NCBI RefSeq assembly: GCF_910592395.1 | Contig: NC_088321.1 | Coordinates: 682,001 to 746,000 of the forward strand | Origin: Lineus longissimus | Lineage: Eukaryota > Nemertea > Pilidiophora > Heteronemertea > Lineidae | DNA: 64,000 bases | Reading direction: 5' to 3' | Shown here: piece by piece, positions 10,401 through 20,300 of the stretch | Layout: every line of letters starts with the position of its first letter | How positions within the stretch are numbered: position 1 is the first letter of the stretch | Made by a program: the position numbers and the translations under genes | The notes under the pieces: generated by a model | Database searches by the model: none | What the model was told of the DNA's origin: nothing | Seen by the model: only the letters and a program-made list of their open reading frames with translations

Positions 10401-13400
10401 GCCTTGTTCACGCTATGAGTAGCCAAGCTCCGCGCCGGTGATTGTCGCGACAGGGACGGACGCCTCGAGCGCAAGAACGGCGAGCGTGGACGCTTTGGTC
10501 GATGAAAAATCCCATGTTCATTTTCAAACGATTCTCTCCGAGATACCTTTGTCACGGTTCGTTCTGATTCCCTTCCAGTTTTCGATAATTTTCGTTTCTT
10601 CCTCGTTTCTTCCAGCTGGGCATCAATTTCTGCCAGAGATCTTTTTATTTTCTCTGCTTTCTCTTCCCTGGTCAAATCTTCCGCCTTCCTTTTTCCATCC
10701 TGTGTGGATTTCTTTCCGCCTTTTGCCAATTCTTTTGGACATTGTGTAAACCTTTTCCCATCTTGTGCAGATTTCTTCAAAGTCCGGTGTCGTCTGCTCT
10801 GGATTTTGTCGTCTGCTGTTGCTTCTCCTAAAGATTCAGAATCAGAATCAGAATAAGAAATGTTCAAATCTAATTCCTCATCATTCAAATCGCATGTAAT
10901 TTTCAAATCCGGGCAATCATCCCCGAGAGCAAAATGGCTGCCTTCTGGCGATGACTCGCTGCCATGGCCACAAGATGTTGCCTCTGCTTCAACTGTGTCG
11001 TCTGGGGACACGTAACCCTCCCCACGCCGGGTGTTCAATATCAACCGGAGATCAAACCCACGGGGAAACGGTGGGGTCGTCTGGGCACACCCAGCACTTG
11101 TTTCAAGGTCTAGGTCAAGGTCGGATTCATTGCTTATGTCAGACACCAACATTTCATCATCTTTAGTAGAATCATCCAGAACTTTATAGCCTCCGGCATT
11201 TCTAACCCTCGGGGAGCGCGCCATCATTGGTGTAATCGAACCAGATCTTTGACTGAATTCCAGCTCCGCATCCGAAATATCTTCTAATCCTTCTATGTCC
11301 GCTCTCAAGGCAGAATCTTTGTCAGCAGCAGAGTCTTCAACTTCAAGATCTTCACCCTCAGACATATCTTCAAACGTAGCATCACATTCACCATCAGTAC
11401 TGTACAAATTGTCATCATGCGTTCTTTCAAAGTTAGCATCAGTGATTTGATCACCTTGATCATCAACTGACGGGTGAAATCCTGCTAATTCCTCCGGTGT
11501 GATTGCTTCTTTCTCCTTCCCCAAGTCATCCAGATAGCTATCCAAAGTCTCAACCACACCACTCCTTTCCCTCGTGGCCTCTGCCTCCGAATCTGAAACA
11601 TCCACCAGACCATCCAGATACTCGTCCAAGACTTTGTCAGCCGACTTTGGACCACCAACGCGTCTGCTATCATTGCCGTGCGTTTCATCAGGGTGAGCGT
11701 TGCTGTCCTCATCCAACATTCCGGGGAAACATCTGTCACCTTCCATTCCATCCTTCACAGTTTTCTCCATTCCCCTTAGGTCCTGATCTCCATCCTGGCC
11801 ACCAACCCAGTGGTTGTCTCTAGCTGCACTCATTTCCGGCTTCACTTTCACATGTTCAGAAAAAGTCACATTGTCCGTTTCAGCCTTCGATTTCTCTCCT
11901 TCAACCCCCACAGCTCCTCGAGCTGGAGCATCTTCCCGAACATCCGCTGCAACTTTTTTCGTCGGCGACTTCAACACATACTTATTCTTCCCAACCATCG
12001 TAACAGTTTTCCCCTCCAACCCTTCGGGACCTTCAGCCTCGACCGTAGGTGTTACAACAGCAGACAAATCCTTGCCTTTTTCTGTCGGACCTTGCGACTC
12101 ACTTTGAGGTCCCGGTGCTTTTTTCAAAACAATTTTGTTCGGGGATATTTTTATGACATGTTGTAACACTTCAGCTTGTTTACCCTGTGTTTCCGCATCA
12201 TTTTCCGATTTAGCGATAGACTTTTCCACAACATTTTTTTGTTCAGCATCACACTGTTCTTCTTCCTTATTTTGTGCAATGTTTTCAGAGGAACTGGCCT
12301 TTTCCCAATAAGTACTGGCCACAACTCTATCCCTTTCTCGTCTGGAACTGGCCTTTCCCTGCTCAGTAATGGTTGCAACGCTACCCATTTCTTGTCCAGA
12401 ACTGGCCTCTTCAGATTCAGCTCTGGCCTTGTCTGGCACAATTCTATCCCCAACTCTGTCTTTCTCCACACCAGCGCTTGATTCTTCTCGATCTTTCCGA
12501 ACATCTTCAAGTGTAGTGCAGACCTTGTCTCTCTCAGTTCTTGCCTCCTCTTGTATCTTCCTAGCTGCTGAAGCCTGATCCACGCTGCTCTTCTCACAAT
12601 CTTCTCTGGCCACTTCCTTGCGAACTTTCAGATGTTCCAACATCAATTTTCCATACCCAGTCTTGGCTTTTTCTCCAACACTTTCTTTTTGTTTCAGACT
12701 TTTTTCTCGTTCACTTTGGGAAACGTGCGCATCACTGGTAGACTTGGATTCAAACGTCAATATACCACCAACCTTGGCTACTTTCGTCTGCGATTTACCT
12801 CCTCCGTCAGATGTTTTCATAGCCACCAAAACATCAGGAACGGTAGCCAGCTCAGCGGCACTTGTCTGAGGTGCTATCCAAGACGCGCTGCTGTTATCAA
12901 TACGGTTCAAGAACTCCAAATCATCTGTCGCAATTGAAGACACACTGCCTTCAGGACTGAATCTCTCTCTGCGATCTGAATCGGCAGGCTCAACATTCGT
13001 GTAACCAAATATGCCACAATCTTGTTCTTCGTTCAAAATCCCACCAGAGGGAGATCTATCCATGCCCAGTTGACCAATCAAGCTTACTTTCTCACTCATC
13101 TTTGCTGTCGCTTCCAGTGTGTTTCCCTCCTCAAGACTATGATCAGTCATCTTTGAGTAGTTCACACTCTCATCACCAGAGGGAGAAGTCAAAGTCTCAT
13201 CAGTTTCGCGACTACTTTTCACAAACAACCAATCAGACGTTGCGCTCTCCGTCGTCAGCGACTCGCCATGCTTGCCAGTACCGTGGACACTCAAAGAACT
13301 ATAGTTACGACTTTCTTCACTAGGTGGGTGTAACTCTTCTACAGCAGTCTGGCCAGGACAAGCTGCCGCTTGTTCCATAGTTTTCCTGTTGTCAACTGAA

Positions 13401-16400
13401 CTCAAAGACTGCCCAATAGGGGGCTCTGACCTATCCAACGAACCATTACCTCCGGCGGTAATTGACACCAAAACATCATCCAAACCAGGCTTCTCAGGAA
13501 GGCAGGGCTGTACCGCATCAGTCCAGTGTTTGTTTACATTGGATGCCGTCTGCTGAGCAGTCCTCTGCTCCCTCTGTTCAGCTGAAGACAAATGTTTGTT
13601 TACATTTGATGCTGTTTGCTGCCTCTGTTCAGTAGACGCTTGATATTTGTTGTCATTTGGTGGCGTCTGCTCCCTCTCTTGAGCAGACAACTGATGTTTG
13701 TTTACCGTTGATGGCGTCTGCTGAAGAGAGTTGAACACTTTTGCCAACGCTGCATCGTCAACATTCACATCACTAAGGAGTCCCACAGCACCCTGGTTCT
13801 TCAACAACGGATGCGTGTAGGGCCTACTAGGACTAAAATTCAGCAACGTACTAGGTTTAGCAGTTTTCTTCGGCTTTAAGCCTCCTTTTGTGAATTGCGC
13901 ACAAATACTCTCTCGACTCTGGGACCAGATTGACTTCTTTGTTTGGCTTTTCTTTTGCTGTCCAGCAGATACGGGGGAGCTGTCTCCAGGAGTCCAGGGA
14001 GTGCCGCCCAGGTGAGTCCAAGCAGGCTTTGCAGGACTTGAAGAAGGATTGCAGTGGTTCCCTCTACCAGACTCATGACCAGGCGCATCTACGGGAGGCA
14101 AATGGCTCCTTCTTTCATTTATCCCAAAAGCATGCGGCAAACTTTGCTGCAACTCTCTTACCTGGTTTTTGTCTATAATCTGATCACAGCTAACAGAGTT
14201 TGGTGAGTCTACTGCATTACTCTGTCTTGATGAATCACCATCCAGACCCTGGCTTCGAACACTGACATTCCCACCGTCTCTAACGATCAGCCCAAGCTGT
14301 TCTTCGCCACTCTGATTAGCCCAAGAAACAGACAACGCCCCTGGTTTGGCGCCTTTTCCTTTCCTACGCCCTCTAGTAGACTTTAAATCCTGATGCTTGT
14401 TCAACGTCAAATACCGACAAAGAAGGGAATGGCAGAAATCCTCCTCCCCTACAAGATTACGCTCAAGGCGCTGAACGAAAGTCAACTTCTTCTGTGCCTC
14501 CTCGGTATTTGAGCCTCGCATGGATAAACCTTGGTACAACCGTCGCCCAGCTGTCCGCGGGTACTTCCCGACAGAACGAGCTGAAGTGCAAGGCAGTGTC
14601 GAATTCTCTTCATCAGGGATGAAATGGTCTTCCTCTCCTCCATGTTCAAACAGGAATTCCTCTTCCACTTCTGCATCCACACATTCTTCCTCCTTTTGAT
14701 CTTCCTCTTCTTTTTCTCCCTCCGATACTGGACTCGGTGTCCGAAGACCAAATTCGGGACCCGATTCATCAAACTGCGAATCAAAGCTGTCAGGAATATC
14801 GTTGCGACTCTGTGTCTTGCTGCCTAAAGATCTTTCTCCCTCCTCCTCTACCGGACTGGACATGTTTTTGATCTCATATGCCACGAAATCTTCTTCACCT
14901 GCAACTTCGCGCAAATGACCAAGGCCTAAGGACTCTATTGGAGGGAACTCCCCAGCTTCAACAGACCCAGCGTCTGAGCTAGAGTCTGAAATCGTCACAA
15001 TTTCAATCATTTTCTTTGGAACTTTTTCAGACCTTGGAGAGATCATTTCAGTTTTGATCATCCTCACTTCATCATCGGAATCTGAATCAGGAAATGAGAC
15101 GTGCAATGCAATGTCAACTTTCTCATTCGATTCATTCAATCTATAAGACACGATATCATCTTCAGCAATGCAGTCCCTAGCAATTAGACCAGCTTCCTTT
15201 GCAACTAGATCAGTTTCCTTAGCAATCGGATCGGTTACTTTAGCAACCAGATCAGCTTCCTTAGTAACTAATGAATTTACCTCAGCAACAGGGGTTTCCT
15301 TGGAGACATCCTCGGTTACTGAAACAGATTTCTCAGCGACACCACTTGTGGCTTCAACCTCACTATTCTCAGCATACCTGCTCTCACGTTTCTCAACAAC
15401 TTCGGTTTCTGGAGTCACTACAACTGGGGCCATAAACTTCTCATGGTGTTCTTGAATCAAGTGTTCCTCAGCCTGTTTGGACCTGCCACAACTCACTTCA
15501 TTCTCCATCCCTGACGTTTCGTTCAATCCTACCTTTGCTCCTGGGCCACTGGTGCTAGGTACAGCAATACTTGAAGCTGCAGTAGACAAACTTCTAACAT
15601 CTGATGGCTCCTGCTCCCTCTGTTCAGCAGACGACACATGTTTGTTTACATTCAGTGTCGTCTGCTTGCTCTCCTCAGCAGATGACAGATGTTTGTTTAC
15701 ATTCAATGTCGTCTGCTCGCTCTCCTCAGCAGATGACAGATGTTTGTTTACATTCAATGTCGTCTGCTCGCTCTCCTCAGCAGATGACAGATGTTTGTTT
15801 ACATTCAATGTCATCTGCTCGCTCTCTTCAGCAGATGACAGATGTTTGTTTACATTCAATGTCGTCTGCTCGCTCTCTTCAGCAGATGACAGATGTTTGT
15901 TTACATTTGATGGTGTCTGCTGCCTCTCTCCAGCAGACGACCGATGTTCAAAATCTGAATCAGAAATAGGAATGTCGTTTTCAGCAGCAGCATCAAATCC
16001 AGACAAAACACCTCCTGAGCAGTTGTCGTTGGCTCTGATTGACTGGTCGCTGTCATGATTTCCCTCATTTACATCTAAACTTGACCTCTTCCCGCTCTGA
16101 TTTAACGCTTGGACACTTTCCCTAAGCAACGCAGCAAAATTAGGAACAGCCCGCTTATGAATGACAAGGGAACTCCCAGAATGCACCTGGTCAGTCTGTC
16201 GCTTCTTTTCCAAAATATGCGACATCTTCAGGTTCAGTAGCCCAGGATCTGGACCCGGACATTCATCCTTTCGCGCGGCAGCAGGACTCTGCTCACCTGA
16301 AGCTTTGGGTTCAAGCACGTCTGAAACGTTTCTAATCAAGAACACAGGCTTCGGAACATGACGACTGTCTTCTTTTCTTCCTTCAAATGCAACACAACCC

Positions 16401-17341
16401 TGTTTTGTGTTTGGGTTTTCAAGAGTCATCTCAGCAGCTGATGGTTCAACACCTTCCTCCAAAACCGGCGGCCCCACCAACCCAATCTGTTCTGTTTTGA
16501 TCTGCACACTCGGGACGGAAACGTCATCAGTGATCTCAGACTTTATAGACGTTGCTTCATCAATGAACATCTCAACCTCCCCACTAGGGTTCAATCTCAC
16601 ATTTACCCTACAGCCGATCGCATCCAACTCTCCCTGCTTCTCCCTAATAGCCTTCTGGAGCAGATATTTCGTTTCTAACGGATCATCCGCAGGCAAATCA
16701 GGAAGATCCAGAATGAGAGAATTCACATGCTCCTCCATCGCACTGCTCTCTTCAACATTTGGATCGCTTCCGTCGAGAAACTCGTCACCCGCTGATTCCT
16801 TAGTTACCGTTGCTGCCTGTTCATTTTCGGGAGTTTTATCAATTTCGTGCTGTTGTAAACGCAATGTCATGCTTGCACTTTCTGACAATCCTACCTCTGA
16901 ACTAGCTCCGTTCGTTCCCACGATCACATTGCTCGGCTTTGACATTCCCTCCACACTTCCTCCTACACTAGCAGCACCTGCGACACTATCGACCGACCGC
17001 GTCGCCGTCCCTGGGATACTCTCAGAAGCCATCTCACTAACAACACTCCGCTCCTGACTGGGAAAGACTCCAACATCTTGACTGATTTCCCCTACTAAAC
17101 CCTCCTCCAACTGATAATTCCTAGAATCTACACCCAGTCCGACTCCACTACACTCCAATGGCGGGCTCGTATCTGCAGCGGAAACTGTTCCAGGAGCACT
17201 CATAGATGGCGTCCTGCAGAGTCCAAGAGTTCCTAGTAGGCTTGTCTGTAACGTTCCTGGTGATTTTGATGTCGACGGTTTTGGTGACGCAGGCCGTTTT
17301 CTGGCGGTGCTATCTTCGGGACTTTTTCCTCGAAGTGGAAC
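7427..17341 (-). CDS. 9.9-kb terminal exon of the giant gene
   Basis: Uninterrupted reading frame of 3,304 codons plus stop (TGA at 7427-7429). The first in-frame methionine is at 17203, but the frame stays open upstream to an acceptor (ATTCAAG|GTTCCA) at 17341, and the extra residues (VPLRGKSPEDSTARKRPASP) look like ordinary protein of the same kind. I therefore treat this as a terminal exon rather than an intronless gene. The composition is low-complexity, dominated by Ser, Glu, Lys and Pro, with no enzymatic domain visible. A cysteine group near full-length residue 4,003 (CYG, then NCPKCCKK, then TVC) is the only candidate metal site. Confidence 0.85.
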   Translation of the reverse strand, partial: VPLRGKSPEDSTARKRPASPKPSTSKSPGTLQTSLLGTLGLCRTPSMSAPGTVSAADTSPPLECSGVGLGVDSRNYQLEEGLVGEISQDVGVFPSQERSVVSEMASESIPGTATRSVDSVAGAASVGGSVEGMSKPSNVIVGTNGASSEVGLSESASMTLRLQQHEIDKTPENEQAATVTKESAGDEFLDGSDPNVEESSAMEEHVNSLILDLPDLPADDPLETKYLLQKAIREKQGELDAIGCRVNVRLNPSGEVEMFIDEATSIKSEITDDVSVPSVQIKTEQIGLVGPPVLEEGVEPSAAEMTLENPNTKQGCVAFEGRKEDSRHVPKPVFLIRNVSDVLEPKASGEQSPAAARKDECPGPDPGLLNLKMSHILEKKRQTDQVHSGSSLVIHKRAVPNFAALLRESVQALNQSGKRSSLDVNEGNHDSDQSIRANDNCSGGVLSGFDAAAENDIPISDSDFEHRSSAGERQQTPSNVNKHLSSAEESEQTTLNVNKHLSSAEESEQMTLNVNKHLSSAEESEQTTLNVNKHLSSAEESEQTTLNVNKHLSSAEESKQTTLNVNKHVSSAEQREQEPSDVRSLSTAASSIAVPSTSGPGAKVGLNETSGMENEVSCGRSKQAEEHLIQEHHEKFMAPVVVTPETEVVEKRESRYAENSEVEATSGVAEKSVSVTEDVSKETPVAEVNSLVTKEADLVAKVTDPIAKETDLVAKEAGLIARDCIAEDDIVSYRLNESNEKVDIALHVSFPDSDSDDEVRMIKTEMISPRSEKVPKKMIEIVTISDSSSDAGSVEAGEFPPIESLGLGHLREVAGEEDFVAYEIKNMSSPVEEEGERSLGSKTQSRNDIPDSFDSQFDESGPEFGLRTPSPVSEGEKEEEDQKEEECVDAEVEEEFLFEHGGEEDHFIPDEENSTLPCTSARSVGKYPRTAGRRLYQGLSMRGSNTEEAQKKLTFVQRLERNLVGEEDFCHSLLCRYLTLNKHQDLKSTRGRRKGKGAKPGALSVSWANQSGEEQLGLIVRDGGNVSVRSQGLDGDSSRQSNAVDSPNSVSCDQIIDKNQVRELQQSLPHAFGINERRSHLPPVDAPGHESGRGNHCNPSSSPAKPAWTHLGGTPWTPGDSSPVSAGQQKKSQTKKSIWSQSRESICAQFTKGGLKPKKTAKPSTLLNFSPSRPYTHPLLKNQGAVGLLSDVNVDDAALAKVFNSLQQTPSTVNKHQLSAQEREQTPPNDNKYQASTEQRQQTASNVNKHLSSAEQREQRTAQQTASNVNKHWTDAVQPCLPEKPGLDDVLVSITAGGNGSLDRSEPPIGQSLSSVDNRKTMEQAAACPGQTAVEELHPPSEESRNYSSLSVHGTGKHGESLTTESATSDWLFVKSSRETDETLTSPSGDESVNYSKMTDHSLEEGNTLEATAKMSEKVSLIGQLGMDRSPSGGILNEEQDCGIFGYTNVEPADSDRRERFSPEGSVSSIATDDLEFLNRIDNSSASWIAPQTSAAELATVPDVLVAMKTSDGGGKSQTKVAKVGGILTFESKSTSDAHVSQSEREKSLKQKESVGEKAKTGYGKLMLEHLKVRKEVAREDCEKSSVDQASAARKIQEEARTERDKVCTTLEDVRKDREESSAGVEKDRVGDRIVPDKARAESEEASSGQEMGSVATITEQGKASSRRERDRVVASTYWEKASSSENIAQNKEEEQCDAEQKNVVEKSIAKSENDAETQGKQAEVLQHVIKISPNKIVLKKAPGPQSESQGPTEKGKDLSAVVTPTVEAEGPEGLEGKTVTMVGKNKYVLKSPTKKVAADVREDAPARGAVGVEGEKSKAETDNVTFSEHVKVKPEMSAARDNHWVGGQDGDQDLRGMEKTVKDGMEGDRCFPGMLDEDSNAHPDETHGNDSRRVGGPKSADKVLDEYLDGLVDVSDSEAEATRERSGVVETLDSYLDDLGKEKEAITPEELAGFHPSVDDQGDQITDANFERTHDDNLYSTDGECDATFEDMSEGEDLEVEDSAADKDSALRADIEGLEDISDAELEFSQRSGSITPMMARSPRVRNAGGYKVLDDSTKDDEMLVSDISNESDLDLDLETSAGCAQTTPPFPRGFDLRLILNTRRGEGYVSPDDTVEAEATSCGHGSESSPEGSHFALGDDCPDLKITCDLNDEELDLNISYSDSDSESLGEATADDKIQSRRHRTLKKSAQDGKRFTQCPKELAKGGKKSTQDGKRKAEDLTREEKAEKIKRSLAEIDAQLEETRKKRKLSKTGRESERTVTKVSRRESFENEHGIFHRPKRPRSPFLRSRRPSLSRQSPARSLATHSVNKAKNYQTRAQKVSGNYDFDCRTGRWYRDRDSGFLPEKPESEEDEGIEVAATKKNVENPRYLDSPLSLDDSPETSEPVTEMLHSPELDPQTNATSLAMKIPSSRTETSGVRGMGSQGIEIPKSPHANGPESSDAGMCQGGVETGLPVSGPVNPKLIPSSPNTARPRPPIRARTNSPVRGSAPVEVKPEMSSPAEARPSSSVAPGVVANTADIVLKLEKQTHISHEQMKSIGRPTIKENKTESVPAGAKASSSDREGSVVGMADHDQGERLWLPPVPSNESKAPEEMRSGRKKKGKKRVRQRQNAKRKKMLWHAEATETMLEPFSSPWKPVGDPTEACVAGVSGVDPGPKKKSKKRRKRKKLGPNSPVKTFTVATAVLALREGTFTESISDSKCAKLNFSETAKNESGICQRGTSAQTTDVSGTEQAGFVGKTLSPCGGRRERSSEHREVRSAESSRAGRRDVRHKRRSGSPSPQSDQRELRSGPIHNDSKLDERHPRSGPNSKSPSSESDVKRRYPAISDRGRRYDHSRIHRPRFDFRNDRIRERRERLDPRFERERSSRGVYRSGFYRHERAKSPITLRRERNRERTPLPRKRTISDSDLKPPSSEKILKAGEESSSSERSGRSLHRREKVSSPARHENASRGASAAEGTQPKPCSIEDADKVSSPGTRSAAGRAKDSRRTALLREDGRTVSNPREREDASRSADAAEGLRPKPRILPDDKLLSGTDSAGAGADKSVGADKNISTFAAFVKKEGWKTSPHKKPESHSIAEAYRNKLAMANKQPAKIYSVPMCYGLGRVSSHQLGNSRNCPKCCKKRKELGLKTVCPLPVKQRPTKSEGVKPALTFPEGIEMPVFGQKLSAETSVTFDNTAGALISDVKPKASEPVASTSANVSTSSDFGIVNKLVKTYGESEKTGEKMNDILSNILKGMQKTSTGHMRNSARTVQNLTETVPNPAENVRNSPDSAPHENQGASNDQRETQSNAKSLPSFWKL

Positions 17342-20300
17342 CTTGAATTATAGATGAGAGCGTGAGTGGGATATGATTCTGCGAAATCTTGGTCTGTTAG
17401 CTGACTGATTCTCTTGGTGAATCAGACTTATGCATGATGGTTTTATACATTGGTAGGCTACCTGATCCCTGCCTCTAAGAGTAAGGTTGCAAAGGGTGTT
17501 CAGAACTAAAGACAGAAACTGGGATGGAGAGTTAATGCTAACATCAAGAGGTTACCTTGGGCATTTTTCCGGGACGGCTGTGGTCGGAATGAATTCTTTA
17601 ATGGAATAAAACTATGGGTCAGGATGTAAAGATTCAACTGTTGTAGGTTTAATGAAAATCCATGAGTAATCATGAAATGAGAACGATATGCGACAATCTT
17701 GACATCTTGGAGCAAACTATAAGTGGATAGCTCGACTTCCAAAGCTTGCCTCTGCGGAGAGCAACAACATCAAGGGAGACATCACCTACCTTTGTGGTAT
17801 CCAGTTCTCTTTCAGCGATGGGGCATGGCATCTCCTCCTCTCCCCATGACACCGTGGAGTCTAATCCTCCATTCGCACAAACAGGGGGCTCCACTTCTGT
17901 GATGGATGCAATCCGGAGAAGTTTTCTGAAGACCTGGAAAACGAATCGAGAGGTTGAGCAAAAATACAAGCAATGGTAAAATTCCACACCTATTTATTTT
18001 TCTCCTGGAGAATCAATTAAAGTATCACCCAGGGTTACAAACTTAGTCGAGCATTTGTCAAAAGAATCCACGGTGAGAAGAGATTCTACTGGGGGTGTCT
18101 CATAGCCTTGTGGATGACACTGCAGGCTCCCATGGAACAGGGATTGGCTTCATAGGAATTAAACTTCCTGGCTCTTGAAACTGAGATCCTTTATTCCAGC
18201 CATCAAATCTAACATTCAGTGAGAGGAAAAAGCCTGAACTCCACCTAAAATCGGAAATTTGACACCCTGATCTCCGCATACCTGATGAATCATCCGATCT
18301 TGATCTCCACCTTGCGTGGCCAAACCCTGACAAATATCCTCGAAGATGTGAAGCAAATTCAGCGTGGACTGCATCAACTTTTTATGGGACTGTGCTGTCT
18401 TTTGGTAAAACGCCATCTGGCGTTTTAAACGAGTAATCAGGGCGTCTCGTTCGACGATGTGCGTCTCGTAAGTATCCTTCATTTCTTCATGGACCTAAAA
18501 CACAAAATTCCAAATTTTGGAAGTCAAAATTTTCATTTTCATTTGGACAGATCCTTGTTCTAAGCCCTTCATCATGTCATCCTACACCATTCCACTTATT
18601 CCTTGAGGAAATAATTCTTGGCTCATGTTACCAGTTGAATGAGGTAGATACCATCATCTTGGCAGAGCCAGCACAGCAGGTAGCTAGGTCTCTCACCCCC
18701 AGACCAAAGGTAGATTACATAAAATGACCACAGCAAGCTACCTCCAGCTGTCAAGGTAAATGTAATGAGGATTATGAACAAAACTGAGCAGGGAGGACAT
18801 CAGAGATGTAATCATATTGATGAAAGTTTCCCTAGCACAGATTTGCCATAATGTAAGAGTAGCTACTTAGTCTTCAAACCCTTACAGGAAAGAACTAATT
18901 GTTTGGAGAAGATTTGAACCCATGACCTCTCAGTTAGCAGTCTGGTACGTTGCTAAGGGAGTTGTACATCTTGTCGCGAAAATCGGAAAGACTTACGAAC
19001 CTGATAATAAATCTTGCAGCGATTCTCTGCCGCGAACAACTGATCTGACGCCATCGTCAAATCCTCAGTGAGTTTCTGATTCTCTGTTTTCAGAGGCATC
19101 AGGGTGGTTTGCGACTCTCGCATCTGCGAGGACATGCTGAGGAGGTCCGACATTCCCTTCTGATGCGATTCGGAGAGTTCCGTGTATTTGTTGGTGATTT
19201 TCGTCAGACGTGCCTTCGTCGCTGTCAGCTCTGATCTCAGTTTCATGTTGTCCTTCTCAACCTGTCAAAGATGTGGTGACTGATATTAGAAAAATAATCT
19301 GGATGTTGATGTATGGATTAGAAACTTCCTTGAAACATCATAGGAACCTTTATGGACTCCCTAAACATGGCACAGTGCCCCATCCCCCCCAACCCCCCCG
19401 TGACCTAAACCCATATGCGACTGATCCTTTTCTCAATAGCCTACCTCTCTGAAAGCAGTATTAGCAGCCTCCTTTGCCAGTTTTTCATTGGTCAACTTGA
19501 GCTCGAGTTGTTTGATCGCCTCGGTGCTTGCATTGGTGCCCACATCTCGCACCTCAAACTCCATCAGACGATTCTTGAGTTCCACATTCTCACTCTGAAA
19601 TTACAAAATAATTTGTGCAATCCCAGAACTAAACTTCTTCTTCTTCTTCCTAGCGTTTGATTTTCTGTTTATAACTATACAACAGAACCAGGCCTATGCC
19701 TGGCTGTCGTCTCTTGTTCCTCCCTAGATCCCCAGAGCTTTGTCTCCATTGCTGCACTGCACAGTTAGGCCATGTGGCCAGTCTCTCAGTGTCCCAGAGT
19801 GGGCAGTTCCGGAGCATCGCAAGAGGATCGCACTGTAAGAACCAGGCCTATGTCTTATTTCAAGCCGTCTTATTCGCTCACCTGTGTTTTCTCCAACTCG
19901 GTATTTTTAACTTCGACCGCCTGACGCAGACTCTTCATCATCACTTCACCCTTCGTCATCACAGTCTCCATGAAGTTCCTCTCCAGCTGACACTGCTTGG
20001 AGTGTAGCGTACGCTTCTCGAGGTCATCCCGCGCCTTCTTCAGCTGCGCTTCCAACTCAGTGATGCATTCGTTCGGGGCCGCAGGCAGCTCCACCTTGAA
20101 GGAGATAGGTAGCATAGTGGTTAGAACGTTAGCTAATAACCAGGATGTCATAGGTTCAACTCTGTGACAGATCAGCACTGTTTTCAAAACTCTTCACAAT
20201 CGAATGGCTTCAGAATGCTCTTGCCAGTAATCTGCACTCGAAACTTGAACATCACCTTATAAGCAGGATGTTGTAGGTTCAACTCTTGGACAGATCAGCA

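Noticed and set aside
7427-17203. Single-exon gene starting at the ATG at 17203
   Set aside because: The frame is open upstream to an acceptor and upstream exons connect in phase 0, so the ATG is more likely internal.
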